Position numbers and translations under genes: made by a program. Below, in pieces: positions 1 to 7,907 of a stretch of DNA of 64,000 nucleotides (position 1 is its first letter; the number at the start of each line of letters is the position of its first letter). This DNA is from Abditibacteriaceae bacterium (GTDB lineage: Bacteria; Armatimonadota; Abditibacteriia; Abditibacteriales; Abditibacteriaceae): positions 45,766 through 109,765 of the forward strand of contig JAFAZH010000039.1 in NCBI GenBank assembly GCA_019239895.1, in the 5' to 3' direction. The notes beneath the pieces were generated by a model. It was not told where the DNA came from. It saw nothing but the letters and a program-made list of their open reading frames with translations, and searched no databases.

Positions 1-453
1 TTTCTGAATCAAGACTGGGACGAAGTGATTGAAGTCGAAACCGAAGTGGTGCGGCGTGATGATGAAAGTAATCCAGCTTATGCGGCTCGTCTGGTGCCTT
101 CTCGCCTGGGCACCATGATCCGCGAATTGGAAGCTCAAGTGGGTCAGCACAACGGCACCAATGAGGCTGCTGAGACGGCCAATCAACTCAGCGATGAAGA
201 GCGCGAGGTACTGCGGCTCGTGGCGGTGTGGCCCGATGAAGTCGAAACTGCCGTTCAGTTACGTGAGCCACAGCGCATCGCAGGTTTCCTGGGCGATTTA
301 GCTTCTACCGTCCGCCGTTTACTGGCTGCATCACGGCCTCATTCAGCTACTCCCATAGCGGCTCAGACACGCTTGCAACTGTTGCGTGCCGCTCAGATAA
401 CGGCTGTCAACGCCTTACACTTGTTAGGCATCGAAGCGAACTCCCATTTTTAG
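1..453 (+). CDS. argS: Arginyl-tRNA synthetase, C-terminal part (5' truncated by window edge)
   Basis: The frame is open from base 1, so the gene begins outside the window; the GTG at base 25 is not taken as the start. The visible 150 residues look like the all-helical DALR anticodon-binding domain that ends ArgRS. Its helices contain a WPDEVETA stretch and the chain finishes with a family-like tail, NALHLLGIEA followed by five residues. ArgRS charges tRNA-Arg in the cytoplasm. The catalytic domain cannot be seen, so the call rests on the tail alone. The next gene starts 36 bases downstream on the same strand, so co-transcription with the sugar kinase is possible. Confidence 0.75.
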   Translation, partial: FLNQDWDEVIEVETEVVRRDDESNPAYAARLVPSRLGTMIRELEAQVGQHNGTNEAAETANQLSDEEREVLRLVAVWPDEVETAVQLREPQRIAGFLGDLASTVRRLLAASRPHSATPIAAQTRLQLLRAAQITAVNALHLLGIEANSHF

Positions 454-489
454 ACTGTGACATCATCCAACCCATAAGGAAAACACTCT

Positions 490-1461
490 ATGGCTGACGT
501 TGTGTGTCTGGGAATCTTAGTCGCGGATGTAGTCGCCCGACCTGTTGATGAATACCCAAAACGTGGCCAATTAGTGCTTTGTGATGACTTGCATCCCTCG
601 ATTGGTGGTTGTGCGGCTAACACCGCGATTGGACTTCAGAAATTAGGTGTGGCAACGGGTGTGATGGGCAAAGTTGGCCGGGATGGATTCGGCGATTTTG
701 TGCGCGATACGCTCCAGAGCCATCATCTTGATGTGCGCGGCGTCGCCACCGACGAACAGGTTGCAACCTCTTCAACAATGGTCATGGTAGCAAGTGACGG
801 CGAACGGTCTTTTATCCATTACATCGGCGCGAATGCCGCATTTACCCCGGATGATGTGAACTGGGATTTACTCCGCGAGGCGAAATTGCTGCACATTGCA
901 GGTTATTTTGTAATGCCTGGTTTCGATGGTGAGCCTTGCGCCCAGGTTTTGAAAAGAGCTAAAGCGATGGGGCTAAAAACTTCTCTAGATACAGCAGGCG
1001 ATCAGAGCAAAATGTCCCTGGACGCCATACGCCCCGCCTTACCCTATGTGGATTACTTGGTGCCCAGTATTGAAGAAGCGCGCAGTTGCCTGCGGGATCG
1101 AAATAACGCTGAGACGCCAGAGCAAATTGCCCGCATTTTTCAAGCGGAGGGAGCCGGAGTGGTGGCCCTCAAAATGGGTGAAGCGGGCAGCTACATCCGC
1201 ACTGGTGAACAGGAGTGGACAATACCCCCTTTTCGCGTGCCAACGGTGGATGCCACGGGCGCGGGCGATGCCTACGCCGCAGGCTTTTTGGCGGGAGTGC
1301 TGCAAGGTTACGACTTACCCACAACAGGCAAGTTAGCCAATGCCGTGGGAGCCATGAGCGTGACCGCCGTTGGCACGGTGCAGGGCATCCGGTCGCTCGA
1401 TGAAACCCTGACGTTTATCGAACGGCAAAGCGGTGCTGAGTTCTCAGTGCTGAGGCAGTAA
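490..1461 (+). CDS. PfkB-family carbohydrate kinase
   Basis: This is a 323-residue cytoplasmic sugar kinase of the PfkB/ribokinase family, of usual length. The N-terminal family signature is present (GGCAANTAIGLQKLG near residue 39, then GKVGRDGFGDFV). The C-terminal ATP/anion-hole signature DATGAGDAYAAGF lies near residue 254 and carries the catalytic Asp. An AAGG-type ribosome site precedes the ATG. The substrate cannot be told from sequence; fructose, ribose, adenosine and 2-keto-3-deoxygluconate kinases share these motifs. It lies between argS and a pair of genes that includes rpe, so a sugar-phosphate role fits. The gene looks intact. Confidence 0.9.
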   Translation: MADVVCLGILVADVVARPVDEYPKRGQLVLCDDLHPSIGGCAANTAIGLQKLGVATGVMGKVGRDGFGDFVRDTLQSHHLDVRGVATDEQVATSSTMVMVASDGERSFIHYIGANAAFTPDDVNWDLLREAKLLHIAGYFVMPGFDGEPCAQVLKRAKAMGLKTSLDTAGDQSKMSLDAIRPALPYVDYLVPSIEEARSCLRDRNNAETPEQIARIFQAEGAGVVALKMGEAGSYIRTGEQEWTIPPFRVPTVDATGAGDAYAAGFLAGVLQGYDLPTTGKLANAVGAMSVTAVGTVQGIRSLDETLTFIERQSGAEFSVLRQ

Positions 1462-1491
1462 AGCTTTAGGGATATACTAAAGGCTATAATT

Positions 1492-1623
1492 CAGACCTGC
1501 CCTTAAAGGAGCGGGCTGATAATACTGAAAGCTCAGTGAACCGGGCTGTAGAAGCAATAAGTGACCCTCTAGTCCCATTCATGGGGCTTCTAACTTCAGC
1601 CCGCTCCTTCAGGGGCGGGTCTG
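1492..1623. repeat. Inverted-repeat element with hairpin ends (copy 1, PATE-like)
   Basis: The two 28-base ends (1492-1519 and 1596-1623) are inverted copies of one another. The right end also folds on itself into an 8-bp stem, CCCGCTCC against GGGGCGGG, with loop TTCA; the left end folds less perfectly. A second copy lies at 52773-52933. Self-complementary ends around a non-coding core resemble non-autonomous derivatives of IS200/IS605 elements. No TnpA or TnpB is present. It could instead serve as a transcription terminator after the kinase. Confidence 0.65.
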
Positions 1624-1641
1624 TTATTTAGGACTTAGATT

Positions 1642-2154
1642 ATGGACTCTGGTGGCAATGCAGCTTTAGGGCTGATTGGTTTATGGATGATGTTACAGTT
1701 AGTGGCTTTCCTGGCTCTCTTGCTGGGTGGCATCTATGCCCTCTTTTGTCTGGGACGGGCGGCTTCTGGGTTAGATCGTCTCGCTTCGGCTGTGGAGGCT
1801 ATGGTAGAACGCCAGAATCAGACTTATGCGGGTGCCATGCCGGGTGGCTCTTCTCCAGCAGGTCGTGGCGGCATGGCTCTGGCGCATAATCCTGTGCTAG
1901 CTGCCACGTCTGTCCCTCCTCAAAGCGCCATTCCTCAATATGGCGATGTGCCCCCGCCAGTATCACCCCAATCCTTTGTGCCGCCAGTGCCACCGGGCGC
2001 GTCGCAGGGCGAAGTTGCGAATAATGTAGGCGTTCCCGCTTCATCCCCTGGGCCTACCGCTACGCCAACTTCCTTTACCCCCGGCCAAAATGAGGCGACT
2101 TCGGGCACCACGCCCTTTTCTTCACTCGCCGGAGGTTCTAATGAGCGATCATAA
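1642..2154 (+). CDS. Hypothetical single-pass membrane protein with Pro-rich tail
   Basis: This 170-residue protein is of unknown function. Residues 10-38 form one hydrophobic membrane segment (LWMMLQLVAFLALLLGG), followed by a short amphipathic stretch with alternating Ala/Val/Glu. The remaining 110 residues are low-complexity, rich in Pro, Ser, Gly and Thr and likely disordered. No catalytic motif is visible. Its last 14 bases overlap the start of rpe, so the two are almost surely translated from one mRNA. A membrane anchor with a disordered tail is all that can be inferred. Confidence 0.7.
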   Translation: MDSGGNAALGLIGLWMMLQLVAFLALLLGGIYALFCLGRAASGLDRLASAVEAMVERQNQTYAGAMPGGSSPAGRGGMALAHNPVLAATSVPPQSAIPQYGDVPPPVSPQSFVPPVPPGASQGEVANNVGVPASSPGPTATPTSFTPGQNEATSGTTPFSSLAGGSNERS

Positions 2155-2914
2155 GATGAGCGATCATAACCAAGGCCGAGAGCCACAGCATGAAAACGAA
2201 GTGAAGTTGGCTCCTTCGATGATTGCAGCCGATTGGTCGCAACCGTTGGCAGTGGTTCAAGAATTAGCGGCAGCGGGCTGCGAGTGGCTACACTTCGATG
2301 CGATGGATGGTCATTTAGTGCCCAACATCACGCTTGGCCCGATGTTTCTCGAAGCTTTGCGGCCTCACTCCAAACTGCACTTTGACGCTCATCTCATGTT
2401 AGATAATCCGGCACCTTACATAGATGACTTTATTAAGGCGGGGGCCGATAGCATCTTAGTGCATGTGGAGGGCAATCCGCATCTCCATCGCTTAATCTGG
2501 CAAATTAAAGATAAGGGCAAACTTGCAGGCGTAGTGCTGAACCCAGCCACACCAGTTGAGGCGATTAGCGTGATTCTTCCCGATGTAGATATTGTGCTGG
2601 TAATGAGCGTTAACCCCGGCTTTTCCGGGCAAAAGTTTCTGCCTCTGGCTGTGGGCAAGATGGAGCAACTCTGTCGCCTGCGCGCTGAGCGCGACCTCAA
2701 ATTCTCGATTATGGTAGATGGCGGCATGTCACCCGAAACGGCCGTGTCAGCCGTCACTGCCGGGGCCGAGATATTAGTTTGCGGAGCCAGCAGTGTTTTC
2801 ATCAAAGGTAAGCCGCTCACAGAAAACGTGCGTGCCATGCGCGATGCGATTCGCCTGGCTCAACCTCTGGCGTTATCACCGGATACCCTCTTAGCGCGTG
2901 CCGATAGAGCATAG
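2141..2914 (+). CDS. rpe: Ribulose-phosphate 3-epimerase
   Basis: This cytoplasmic TIM-barrel enzyme interconverts D-ribulose 5-phosphate and D-xylulose 5-phosphate in the pentose phosphate pathway. Family motifs are clear: the APSMIAADW start, HFDAMDGHLVPNIT with the metal/catalytic Asp, DAHLML, MSVNPGFSGQKF, and VDGGM before the phosphate-binding GASSVF. The open frame runs upstream to 2090, but a GGAGG ribosome site at 2131-2135 points to the ATG at 2141. A second in-frame ATG follows at 2156 because 15 bases are almost exactly duplicated. The first 20 residues before KLAPSM are therefore a family-atypical, hydrophilic extension. Its start overlaps the stop of the upstream gene. Confidence 0.93.
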   Translation: MSDHKMSDHNQGREPQHENEVKLAPSMIAADWSQPLAVVQELAAAGCEWLHFDAMDGHLVPNITLGPMFLEALRPHSKLHFDAHLMLDNPAPYIDDFIKAGADSILVHVEGNPHLHRLIWQIKDKGKLAGVVLNPATPVEAISVILPDVDIVLVMSVNPGFSGQKFLPLAVGKMEQLCRLRAERDLKFSIMVDGGMSPETAVSAVTAGAEILVCGASSVFIKGKPLTENVRAMRDAIRLAQPLALSPDTLLARADRA

Positions 2915-3007
2915 CCGCAATACTATTCTCGTAGATGTTCAACAGAATAAAATAGTGGGACGATACGCGCAGTTAAACTTGTGCTGCTAATAATCTGAGA
3001 CCCTGTA

Positions 3008-3646
3008 ATGGAAAAGATTCGCTGCCCGCAATGTGCGGTAGTCAATCTGGAAAAGTTTGTCTCCTTCCCTTACTGTGCGGGCTGTGGAGCCTTGCTGCCA
3101 CAGGGTAAGGATGCCGCCGCACCACTCCCCTTCTGGCGGCGACCCCTGGGGCCGCTGCTGTGGGTCACGACCGTTGGTTGCGCAGCGGGGGGTATCGTGG
3201 CCGCGACAACGGCTTTTAGCCCCGCTTCGATTGACCCGGATCATATTGTTATCTATGGTCAAACTCCGCATACGGTGCAGGTGGGGCACTTGCTAACTAT
3301 CCGCCTAACCGTGGATACTATTGAAAATCCGCCAGCACCAGCGCAAAACTTAAGCGATGCTAAATTGCGCCTGTCGGGTGACTGGCTGCGCAAGTTTAGC
3401 CTGGTCTCTTTAATGCCCCCTCCCGATGAGGTGACGCTGGGGGGGAATGGGCGTTATTATCACTATATGGCGTTGCCCCGTAACGCCCAGCTAAAACTAA
3501 CCGTGCGCGCTGTACAGCCGGGGCAGCAGCATCTTAAAGCCGTTATCTACGCACAACAGCAATATCCAGGCAGTTTCCGCACTACCATTAACGTATTATC
3601 AAACTCAACAAGTCGCACCCGTAGCGATGCATCTCATCTGAACTGA
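3008..3646 (+). CDS. Zinc-ribbon single-pass membrane protein, function unknown
   Basis: The protein has 212 residues. The N-terminus is a zinc ribbon with Cys6, Cys9, Cys23 and Cys26 (CPQC...CAGC). One membrane segment follows at about residues 46-70, and the remaining 140 residues look like a beta-rich extracytoplasmic domain. A cytoplasmic zinc ribbon tied to an outer beta domain is a common layout for small regulatory or envelope proteins, but I do not recognise this family. It begins 93 bases after rpe and has no clear SD. It is followed by a gap before the BON-like gene. Confidence 0.7.
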   Translation: MEKIRCPQCAVVNLEKFVSFPYCAGCGALLPQGKDAAAPLPFWRRPLGPLLWVTTVGCAAGGIVAATTAFSPASIDPDHIVIYGQTPHTVQVGHLLTIRLTVDTIENPPAPAQNLSDAKLRLSGDWLRKFSLVSLMPPPDEVTLGGNGRYYHYMALPRNAQLKLTVRAVQPGQQHLKAVIYAQQQYPGSFRTTINVLSNSTSRTRSDASHLN

Positions 3647-3730
3647 GTCATAACTTTTTGGTCGTCTCGACTTTTTATAGCCGTTAGAGCAGAGAACAGA
3701 TCAGGAGCCACAAGCTGGGTAGCCTACCGC

Positions 3731-3738
3731 AAGGAGGT
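3731..3738 (+). promoter_or_regulatory. Perfect Shine-Dalgarno for the BON-like gene
   Basis: The bases AAGGAGGT lie 8 bases before the ATG at 3747. This is the strongest ribosome-binding match in the first 10 kb and fixes the start of the small BON-like gene. It suggests high translation. Confidence 0.75.
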
Positions 3739-3746
3739 GAAAGCTA

Positions 3747-3995
3747 ATGCCAGTTGAAGATAAGTTGATTGCCATGCACGCGCGTCATGCGATTGCGAAA
3801 ACGCCGCTTGACATCTCCGAGTTAAGTATTAACTGTTATCGGGGTTGTGTTGAACTCTCAGGCGTTATTAAACGGCCCCGCAATTTTCAGGGCAATTTTA
3901 ATGTGCGCAAAGAGTTCGACAACCTGAAAATGCTGGTTCGCACCGCGCATGGCGTGAAAGATGTCATTGCCGAACGGGTGCAAGTAATGGAATGA
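3747..3995 (+). CDS. Small BON-like domain protein
   Basis: This is an 82-residue protein without signal peptide or membrane segment. The pattern of one helix, a strand (VELSGVIKRP), a second helix (VRKEFDNLKMLVRTAHGVKDV) and a final strand (AERVQVM) matches the alpha-beta fold of BON domains, which bind membranes or phospholipids. The match is by shape and by the G(V)xDV spacing rather than strong identity. A second, larger BON protein lies at 6748-7896. A terminator follows directly, so this gene ends its transcript. Confidence 0.55.
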   Translation: MPVEDKLIAMHARHAIAKTPLDISELSINCYRGCVELSGVIKRPRNFQGNFNVRKEFDNLKMLVRTAHGVKDVIAERVQVME

Positions 3996-4024
3996 CGGTG
4001 CGCTAGTTGATTAGCACCGCTTTT
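3996..4024 (+). terminator. Rho-independent terminator after the BON-like gene
   Basis: A CGGTGC stem pairs with GCACCG at 4014-4019 and is followed by CTTTT. It begins at the base right after the stop codon of the upstream gene. Confidence 0.6.
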
Positions 4025-4145
4025 AGGAGGCGCTGTCTCTGGTGTTTATAGAGGCAAGGCGTACTGAGGAGAAACGTCTCCAGCAGCACGGTTAAAGCCT
4101 TCGCTTGGCTCTGATGGCGCAGATCAAAGCGTTAGCCCCGGCTGT

Positions 4146-4505
4146 TTAGCGGAGATTCTTCACCTGGTCAATAAACTGCAATTGGCCAAACGGCTTGACC
4201 ATAAACTCGTTGCAGCCAACACTCGTTGCCATACGCCGGGCGAGGGCCGTGCTGACGCTGGACATCATCAGAATCGGGATATGACGCCCGCTGCGAGTGG
4301 CGCGAATCTTCTGCGTGAGCGTAATGCCATCCTCGCCATCATCCATAATCGAGTCAATGACAAGAGCGTCAAATTTTTCGGCCTCTACCTTGTGCAAAGC
4401 GTCAGCGGCATCTCTGGCCTCCACGACTTCAAGGGCGGCTTCGGTTAAACACAATGCTAAAAAACCACGTAATTCTTCGTTATCATCCACTATCAAAACA
4501 CGCAT
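4146..4505 (-). CDS. Single-domain response regulator (CheY-like receiver)
   Basis: The protein is 119 residues, the length of a bare receiver domain with no output domain. The acidic pocket is Asp7-Asp8, the phospho-acceptor is Asp51 (LVIDSIMDD), the switch Ser82/Ser83 follows strand 4 (ILMMSS) and the conserved Lys104 lies in VKPF. Switch residues are Ser-Ser rather than the more usual Ser/Thr-Ala. No histidine kinase is nearby, so it is an orphan. It lies 81 bases downstream of a GspF-like membrane protein gene on the same strand, which hints at signalling to a pilus or secretion motor; that link is inference only. Confidence 0.9.
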   Translation of the reverse strand: MRVLIVDDNEELRGFLALCLTEAALEVVEARDAADALHKVEAEKFDALVIDSIMDDGEDGITLTQKIRATRSGRHIPILMMSSVSTALARRMATSVGCNEFMVKPFGQLQFIDQVKNLR

Positions 4506-4586
4506 CGAAGCTCTTTCCTTTGCCTAATGATTACTATGAATTTGAGTTTTATGAGTCGCCCGGAGCAAGTTCCGTAAGTCTATCAT

Positions 4587-5786
4587 TTATTCGTAATCCG
4601 CTTCGTCCCCCGTTGCATCCCTTGATAATCCCTTATCGGTGGCACGACTGCTGTTTTGAGCGGCCCGCCCTCCCAGGCCGTTGGAAGAAGCTTGTCCCTG
4701 ATCCCCAGGCGGCATAGAGAGCAGATCATCCGCCTCATCTTCCCGCGCCCATAAGGGTCGAGAGGACTGTCGGCTATTATGCCGCAAGTCGGCCCAATTA
4801 CCCCGATTAGGGGAGTTGGAGAGAAGCGTCTCTGTATCGTTATCGTCCGCTGCGGTGGCCTCATCATCAACCGAAAAACTACCCGTTGGCTTCTCTATCT
4901 CCCCCGGCAAAGAAAAGCGAGAGGATGCAAGCGCAGAACTAGCATCGGTTAACTCATGCTGTGCATCCATAAACGCCGGAGTGGGGGGTGAGGTTGCCTC
5001 AACTTCCGGTTCAGTTGCAACTTCAGAGGGCGAGCTTGCTGTGGCATCCTGGCCTATCCCATTATCAACGACATCTTCGTTTAAAGACGATGCCAACTTC
5101 TGCTGCTTTCCACTTCCATACCACACCCACAAACTTGCGCCACCGCTAAATAAAGCTGTTATTGTCCACAGCAGGGGCGCCAGCGATTGCGGTGGCAACC
5201 ACCCCAACTCAACGCTCCAGCACGCTACCGCAAGTGAGGCAAACAAGAGCGACAACAGGGTTAAAGTACGGAGCGCAAGAACTCTGAGGTGGGCCGTTAA
5301 CTGCACAAGAGCTGCATCCGTGAGCGGCGCAGATGCAAGAATCGCTGTTGCTTGCGCCTTGGATGTCTCCGCTGCTGGCGTAGTTAATGGTGCTGAGGCT
5401 TCGGCTGACGGAGCGGACGCCGTAAATCCGACCGGGGTGTAATTGCCACGCAAGCGGGGGGTAGCTTCTTCCTGCTGGAGATAATCGGCAATGCGCAGGA
5501 AGGCTCTGGCCAGGTCGCGGCTCATCTCGGCCATGTCACTGCGCATCTCGATCTGGCGTACTAATGAAACGGCAAAAGGGGCAAAGATGTCAGGTTGGCG
5601 GGCCATCGCATCGGCCAGGCCCACGCCCATCGTCAAATCATGGTCAAGGGCACTATATAAAGATAAAAGGCGTGGATTTTCTGTTTGCGCTCGCAACACA
5701 TGTGTGATGCGCAGAAAGTCCACGCCAGCATCCATCATAATGCCGATCTGCCGGAAGACATTAATTAGTTCGCGGCGCTCGACCAT
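4587..5786 (-). CDS. Membrane protein with an N-terminal GspF/PilC-like helical domain
   Basis: The protein has 399 residues. The first 110 resemble one cytoplasmic six-helix domain of type II secretion/pilus platform proteins (T2SF): FRQIGIMMDAGVDFLRI, then LLSLYSALDHDLTMGVGLADAMARQP, matching the usual ML.AG....AL and G..L..AL..P spacing. A full GspF has two such domains and three membrane spans. Here only one domain is seen, then a Thr/Ala-rich linker, two membrane segments at about residues 170-190 and 200-222, and a long acidic, Ser-rich disordered tail. It is therefore a divergent or half-sized relative. No clear SD precedes the ATG. It lies between efp and the orphan receiver, all on the minus strand. 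Confidence 0.6.
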   Translation of the reverse strand: MVERRELINVFRQIGIMMDAGVDFLRITHVLRAQTENPRLLSLYSALDHDLTMGVGLADAMARQPDIFAPFAVSLVRQIEMRSDMAEMSRDLARAFLRIADYLQQEEATPRLRGNYTPVGFTASAPSAEASAPLTTPAAETSKAQATAILASAPLTDAALVQLTAHLRVLALRTLTLLSLLFASLAVACWSVELGWLPPQSLAPLLWTITALFSGGASLWVWYGSGKQQKLASSLNEDVVDNGIGQDATASSPSEVATEPEVEATSPPTPAFMDAQHELTDASSALASSRFSLPGEIEKPTGSFSVDDEATAADDNDTETLLSNSPNRGNWADLRHNSRQSSRPLWAREDEADDLLSMPPGDQGQASSNGLGGRAAQNSSRATDKGLSRDATGDEADYE

Positions 5787-5791
5787 TTTCG

Positions 5792-5876
5792 TGGGGTTCC
5801 GGGGTCAGGGTTTCGGGTTTAGTTTGGAATATTAAATGCAATACCAAACCCTAACCCCCAGACCCTAAACCCTACA
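5792..5876. repeat. GGGTTT/AAACCC inverted repeat
   Basis: The left half is rich in GGGTTT (CAGGGTTTCGGGTTTAG) and the right half in CCCTAA/CCCTAAA, so the stretch folds into an imperfect hairpin between efp and the GspF-like gene. A related GGGTTT string lies in the spacer of the repeat at 7908-8068. It could attenuate read-through from efp. Confidence 0.5.
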
Positions 5877-6440
5877 TTACTTTGCACGTTCTAAATACTG
5901 CCCGGTGCGGGTGTCAACGCGAATGGTTTCGCCTTCATTGACAAAGAGTGGAACGGTTACGGTAGCGCCGGTTTCTAAAGTCGCAGGCTTGCTGCCACCC
6001 TGAGCCGTATCACCGCGCAAGCCGGGATCGGTTTGCGTCACCACAAACTCCATTGTGTGCGGCAAATCAATGTTAAGCAACTGGTTCTTCCAGGTGACAA
6101 GTTGCACGGGCGTGTTGTCTTTCAGGAAGTTGACCGCATCCCCAATTTGCTTGGCGGGTAACGTCATCTGCTCGTAATCACTCATATCCATAAAGACCAG
6201 GTCATCGCCATCGCGGTAGAGAAACTCAACGTTGCGCCGCTCGACGAGAGCGGAATCCATTTTGTCCCCGGCCCGCCACGTTTTTTCTACCGTATTGCCC
6301 GTCATTAAATTCTTGAGGCGCGAGCGCACAAAAGCGCCGCCCTTGCCTGGTTTAACGTGTTGAAACTCTACGATCTGATAAACGTTGCCTTCATATTGAA
6401 TAGTCAGGCCCGTCTTAAAATCGGCGGTTGAAATCGCCAC
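5877..6440 (-). CDS. efp: Translation elongation factor P
   Basis: EF-P binds the ribosome between the P and E sites and relieves stalling at proline runs. The 187-residue length and three-domain layout are typical. The N-terminal KOW-like domain carries the loop PGKGGAF; its tip Lys33 is the residue that is post-translationally modified in Lys-type EF-P. The chain ends with the family tail (VDTRTGQYLERA). The start is GTG at 6438-6440, with GAGGAG 8 bases upstream on the minus strand. Several products here are very proline-rich (Pro/Thr linkers, the TonB-like protein), so EF-P should matter for this cell's surface proteins. No EpmA/GenX-type modification enzyme is in the window. Confidence 0.97.
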   Translation of the reverse strand: MAISTADFKTGLTIQYEGNVYQIVEFQHVKPGKGGAFVRSRLKNLMTGNTVEKTWRAGDKMDSALVERRNVEFLYRDGDDLVFMDMSDYEQMTLPAKQIGDAVNFLKDNTPVQLVTWKNQLLNIDLPHTMEFVVTQTDPGLRGDTAQGGSKPATLETGATVTVPLFVNEGETIRVDTRTGQYLERAK

Positions 6441-6486
6441 AGTAATTGCTCCTCAAATGCACTAAAATCTTATCTTGACATTAAAA

Positions 6487-6515
6487 ATGATAGCGTAATG
6501 GTCGCTTTGCGTCAA
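6487..6515 (-). promoter_or_regulatory. Sigma70-type promoter of efp
   Basis: Read on the minus strand, TTGACG (6510-6515) is followed 17 bases later by TATCAT (6487-6492). It lies 47 bases upstream of the GTG start of efp. Spacing is optimal and both boxes differ from consensus by one base. Confidence 0.65.
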
Positions 6516-6747
6516 AGCGTAGCCTGTTGAACAGGCTACATTTCGCCTGAGTTGGGACGCCCCGTTCAAGGCCAGTACGCACGTGCGTAAACATTGTGTA
6601 AGCATAAGGCATGGCACTGCATTTGCTTGCACGTTGGGGCGTCTTTTAAAGGGATTATGGGCACGAACCAGTATTTGACAGTGAGGAATATGTTAAGTCA
6701 TGGTATCCGTGAGGCAGAGAAAATTTAGCAGCACATAAGGGGATAAT
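6516..6747. promoter_or_regulatory. Divergent intergenic region with palindromes
   Basis: This is the spacer between divergent efp and the LEA-like gene. It holds a near-perfect palindrome GTAGCCTGTT/AACAGGCTAC (6519-6539), a perfect 14-base palindrome TACGCACGTGCGTA (6576-6589) and a pair of GACGCCCCGT / ACGTTGGGGCGTC arms (6556-6565 and 6631-6643) enclosing it. A TTGACA lies at 6675 but no good -10 box follows. The 14-base palindrome is a plausible operator. Confidence 0.4.
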
Positions 6748-7896
6748 ATGCTTGGAATATTTCGCCGCAAGCCGCCGTCCCGCATGGAGTTAGTGAAAAG
6801 AGGCGTTACCGAACGGGCTGAATATGCGCGGGACACCCTCGGCGATGCCTGGAGCCATGTGCCTGTTGACAGGCTCGACGATGTTAAACACAGCATTGCC
6901 GATACCGCCGCCCAAGCCTGGGATGCAGTGACTCACACCGCCGAGAATGTGGCCCAGCGAGCGGCGGACTCCGATGTCTTGAAAACAGCGGCTGACCGGG
7001 CGAACGCTGCCAGAGAAGCTGCTGTTGCCGCCAGAGAAGCCGCTGTTGCTGCCAGAGAAACCGCCGCTAAAGTGGCTGCTGCCAAAGCTGCCGCCGCCAG
7101 AGACACCGCGCAGAGCTTCAGCAAAGATGCCGCGGCTGAAGCGGCCAAAAAAGCCTCTCTCCTCCGCGATACAGCAGCCGATGTCACAGGTAAGGCAAAA
7201 GATAGAGCCTTTAGCTTAAAAGACCAACTCACCAATAGAGCCAGGGAGCAGGCACAAGACCAGGCCGAAAATATAGCTAACACGACTGCTGACATTAAAA
7301 GTGCGGCTAAAGCCAAGGTTAAAAAAGCCAAGTCTCGCATCCCAGACCGCGACGAGCTGGTCGAAAGTGCCGTAGACAGAATTCCAGGGGGCGAAATTGA
7401 GACCCACGAGGGCCTGTCAAAATGGCTCTGGATTGGGCTTGGCGTACTCATTGGCATTGCTATTGGTATTTTGATTGCGCCCAAGGCAGGCCGACGTACC
7501 CGTGCTGTGGTCAAGGAAAAACTCAACCAGGCTGGACAAGAAGCCGCCAACTTAGGCACCACTGCTGCCAGCAAAACCGCCGACTTGGGCAGCCGTGCGG
7601 CTGGCGTGGTTCATACCGCGAAGAATGCGGCCAGCGGCGAAGAAGATGACGCGGACGATAACACCATCGCTGACCGCGTGCGCACGGCTTTGGGCGAAAA
7701 CGAGGCCACCCGTAATTTAGAACGTATCAATGTGGACTGCGTTGATGGCGTCGTCACTCTGCGTGGGCCGATGCTGGAAGAAGCGGTGCAAAAAGCCGTT
7801 GAGGGCGTGGTTCAAGGCGTCAAAGGTGTCCGCACCGTGCGCAGCGAATTTCTCACCGACAACGCCCCCGAAGACTCTGCGACTTTTGTGGGATAA
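6748..7896 (+). CDS. LEA-like / YtxH / BON membrane protein
   Basis: The protein has 382 residues. Residues 60-190 are almost pure Ala, Lys, Glu, Arg and Asp with 7- to 11-residue periodicity (AREAAVAAREAAVAARETAA), as in LEA group 3 or apolipoprotein-like amphipathic helices. A membrane segment follows at about residues 226-246 (WIGLGVLIGIAIGILIAPKAG), with the glycine-rich span and APKxGxxTR tail of YtxH proteins. The last 85 residues form a BON domain. An AAGGGG ribosome site precedes the ATG. The family style suggests membrane stabilisation under drying, cold or osmotic stress; that role is inference. Confidence 0.75.
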   Translation: MLGIFRRKPPSRMELVKRGVTERAEYARDTLGDAWSHVPVDRLDDVKHSIADTAAQAWDAVTHTAENVAQRAADSDVLKTAADRANAAREAAVAAREAAVAARETAAKVAAAKAAAARDTAQSFSKDAAAEAAKKASLLRDTAADVTGKAKDRAFSLKDQLTNRAREQAQDQAENIANTTADIKSAAKAKVKKAKSRIPDRDELVESAVDRIPGGEIETHEGLSKWLWIGLGVLIGIAIGILIAPKAGRRTRAVVKEKLNQAGQEAANLGTTAASKTADLGSRAAGVVHTAKNAASGEEDDADDNTIADRVRTALGENEATRNLERINVDCVDGVVTLRGPMLEEAVQKAVEGVVQGVKGVRTVRSEFLTDNAPEDSATFVG

Positions 7897-7907
7897 GAAG
7901 AGAATTT

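Noticed and set aside
5792..5876. Telomere-like CCCTAAA repeats
   Set aside because: Only a few copies, broken by other bases and arranged as an inverted repeat; nothing else suggests a linear DNA end.
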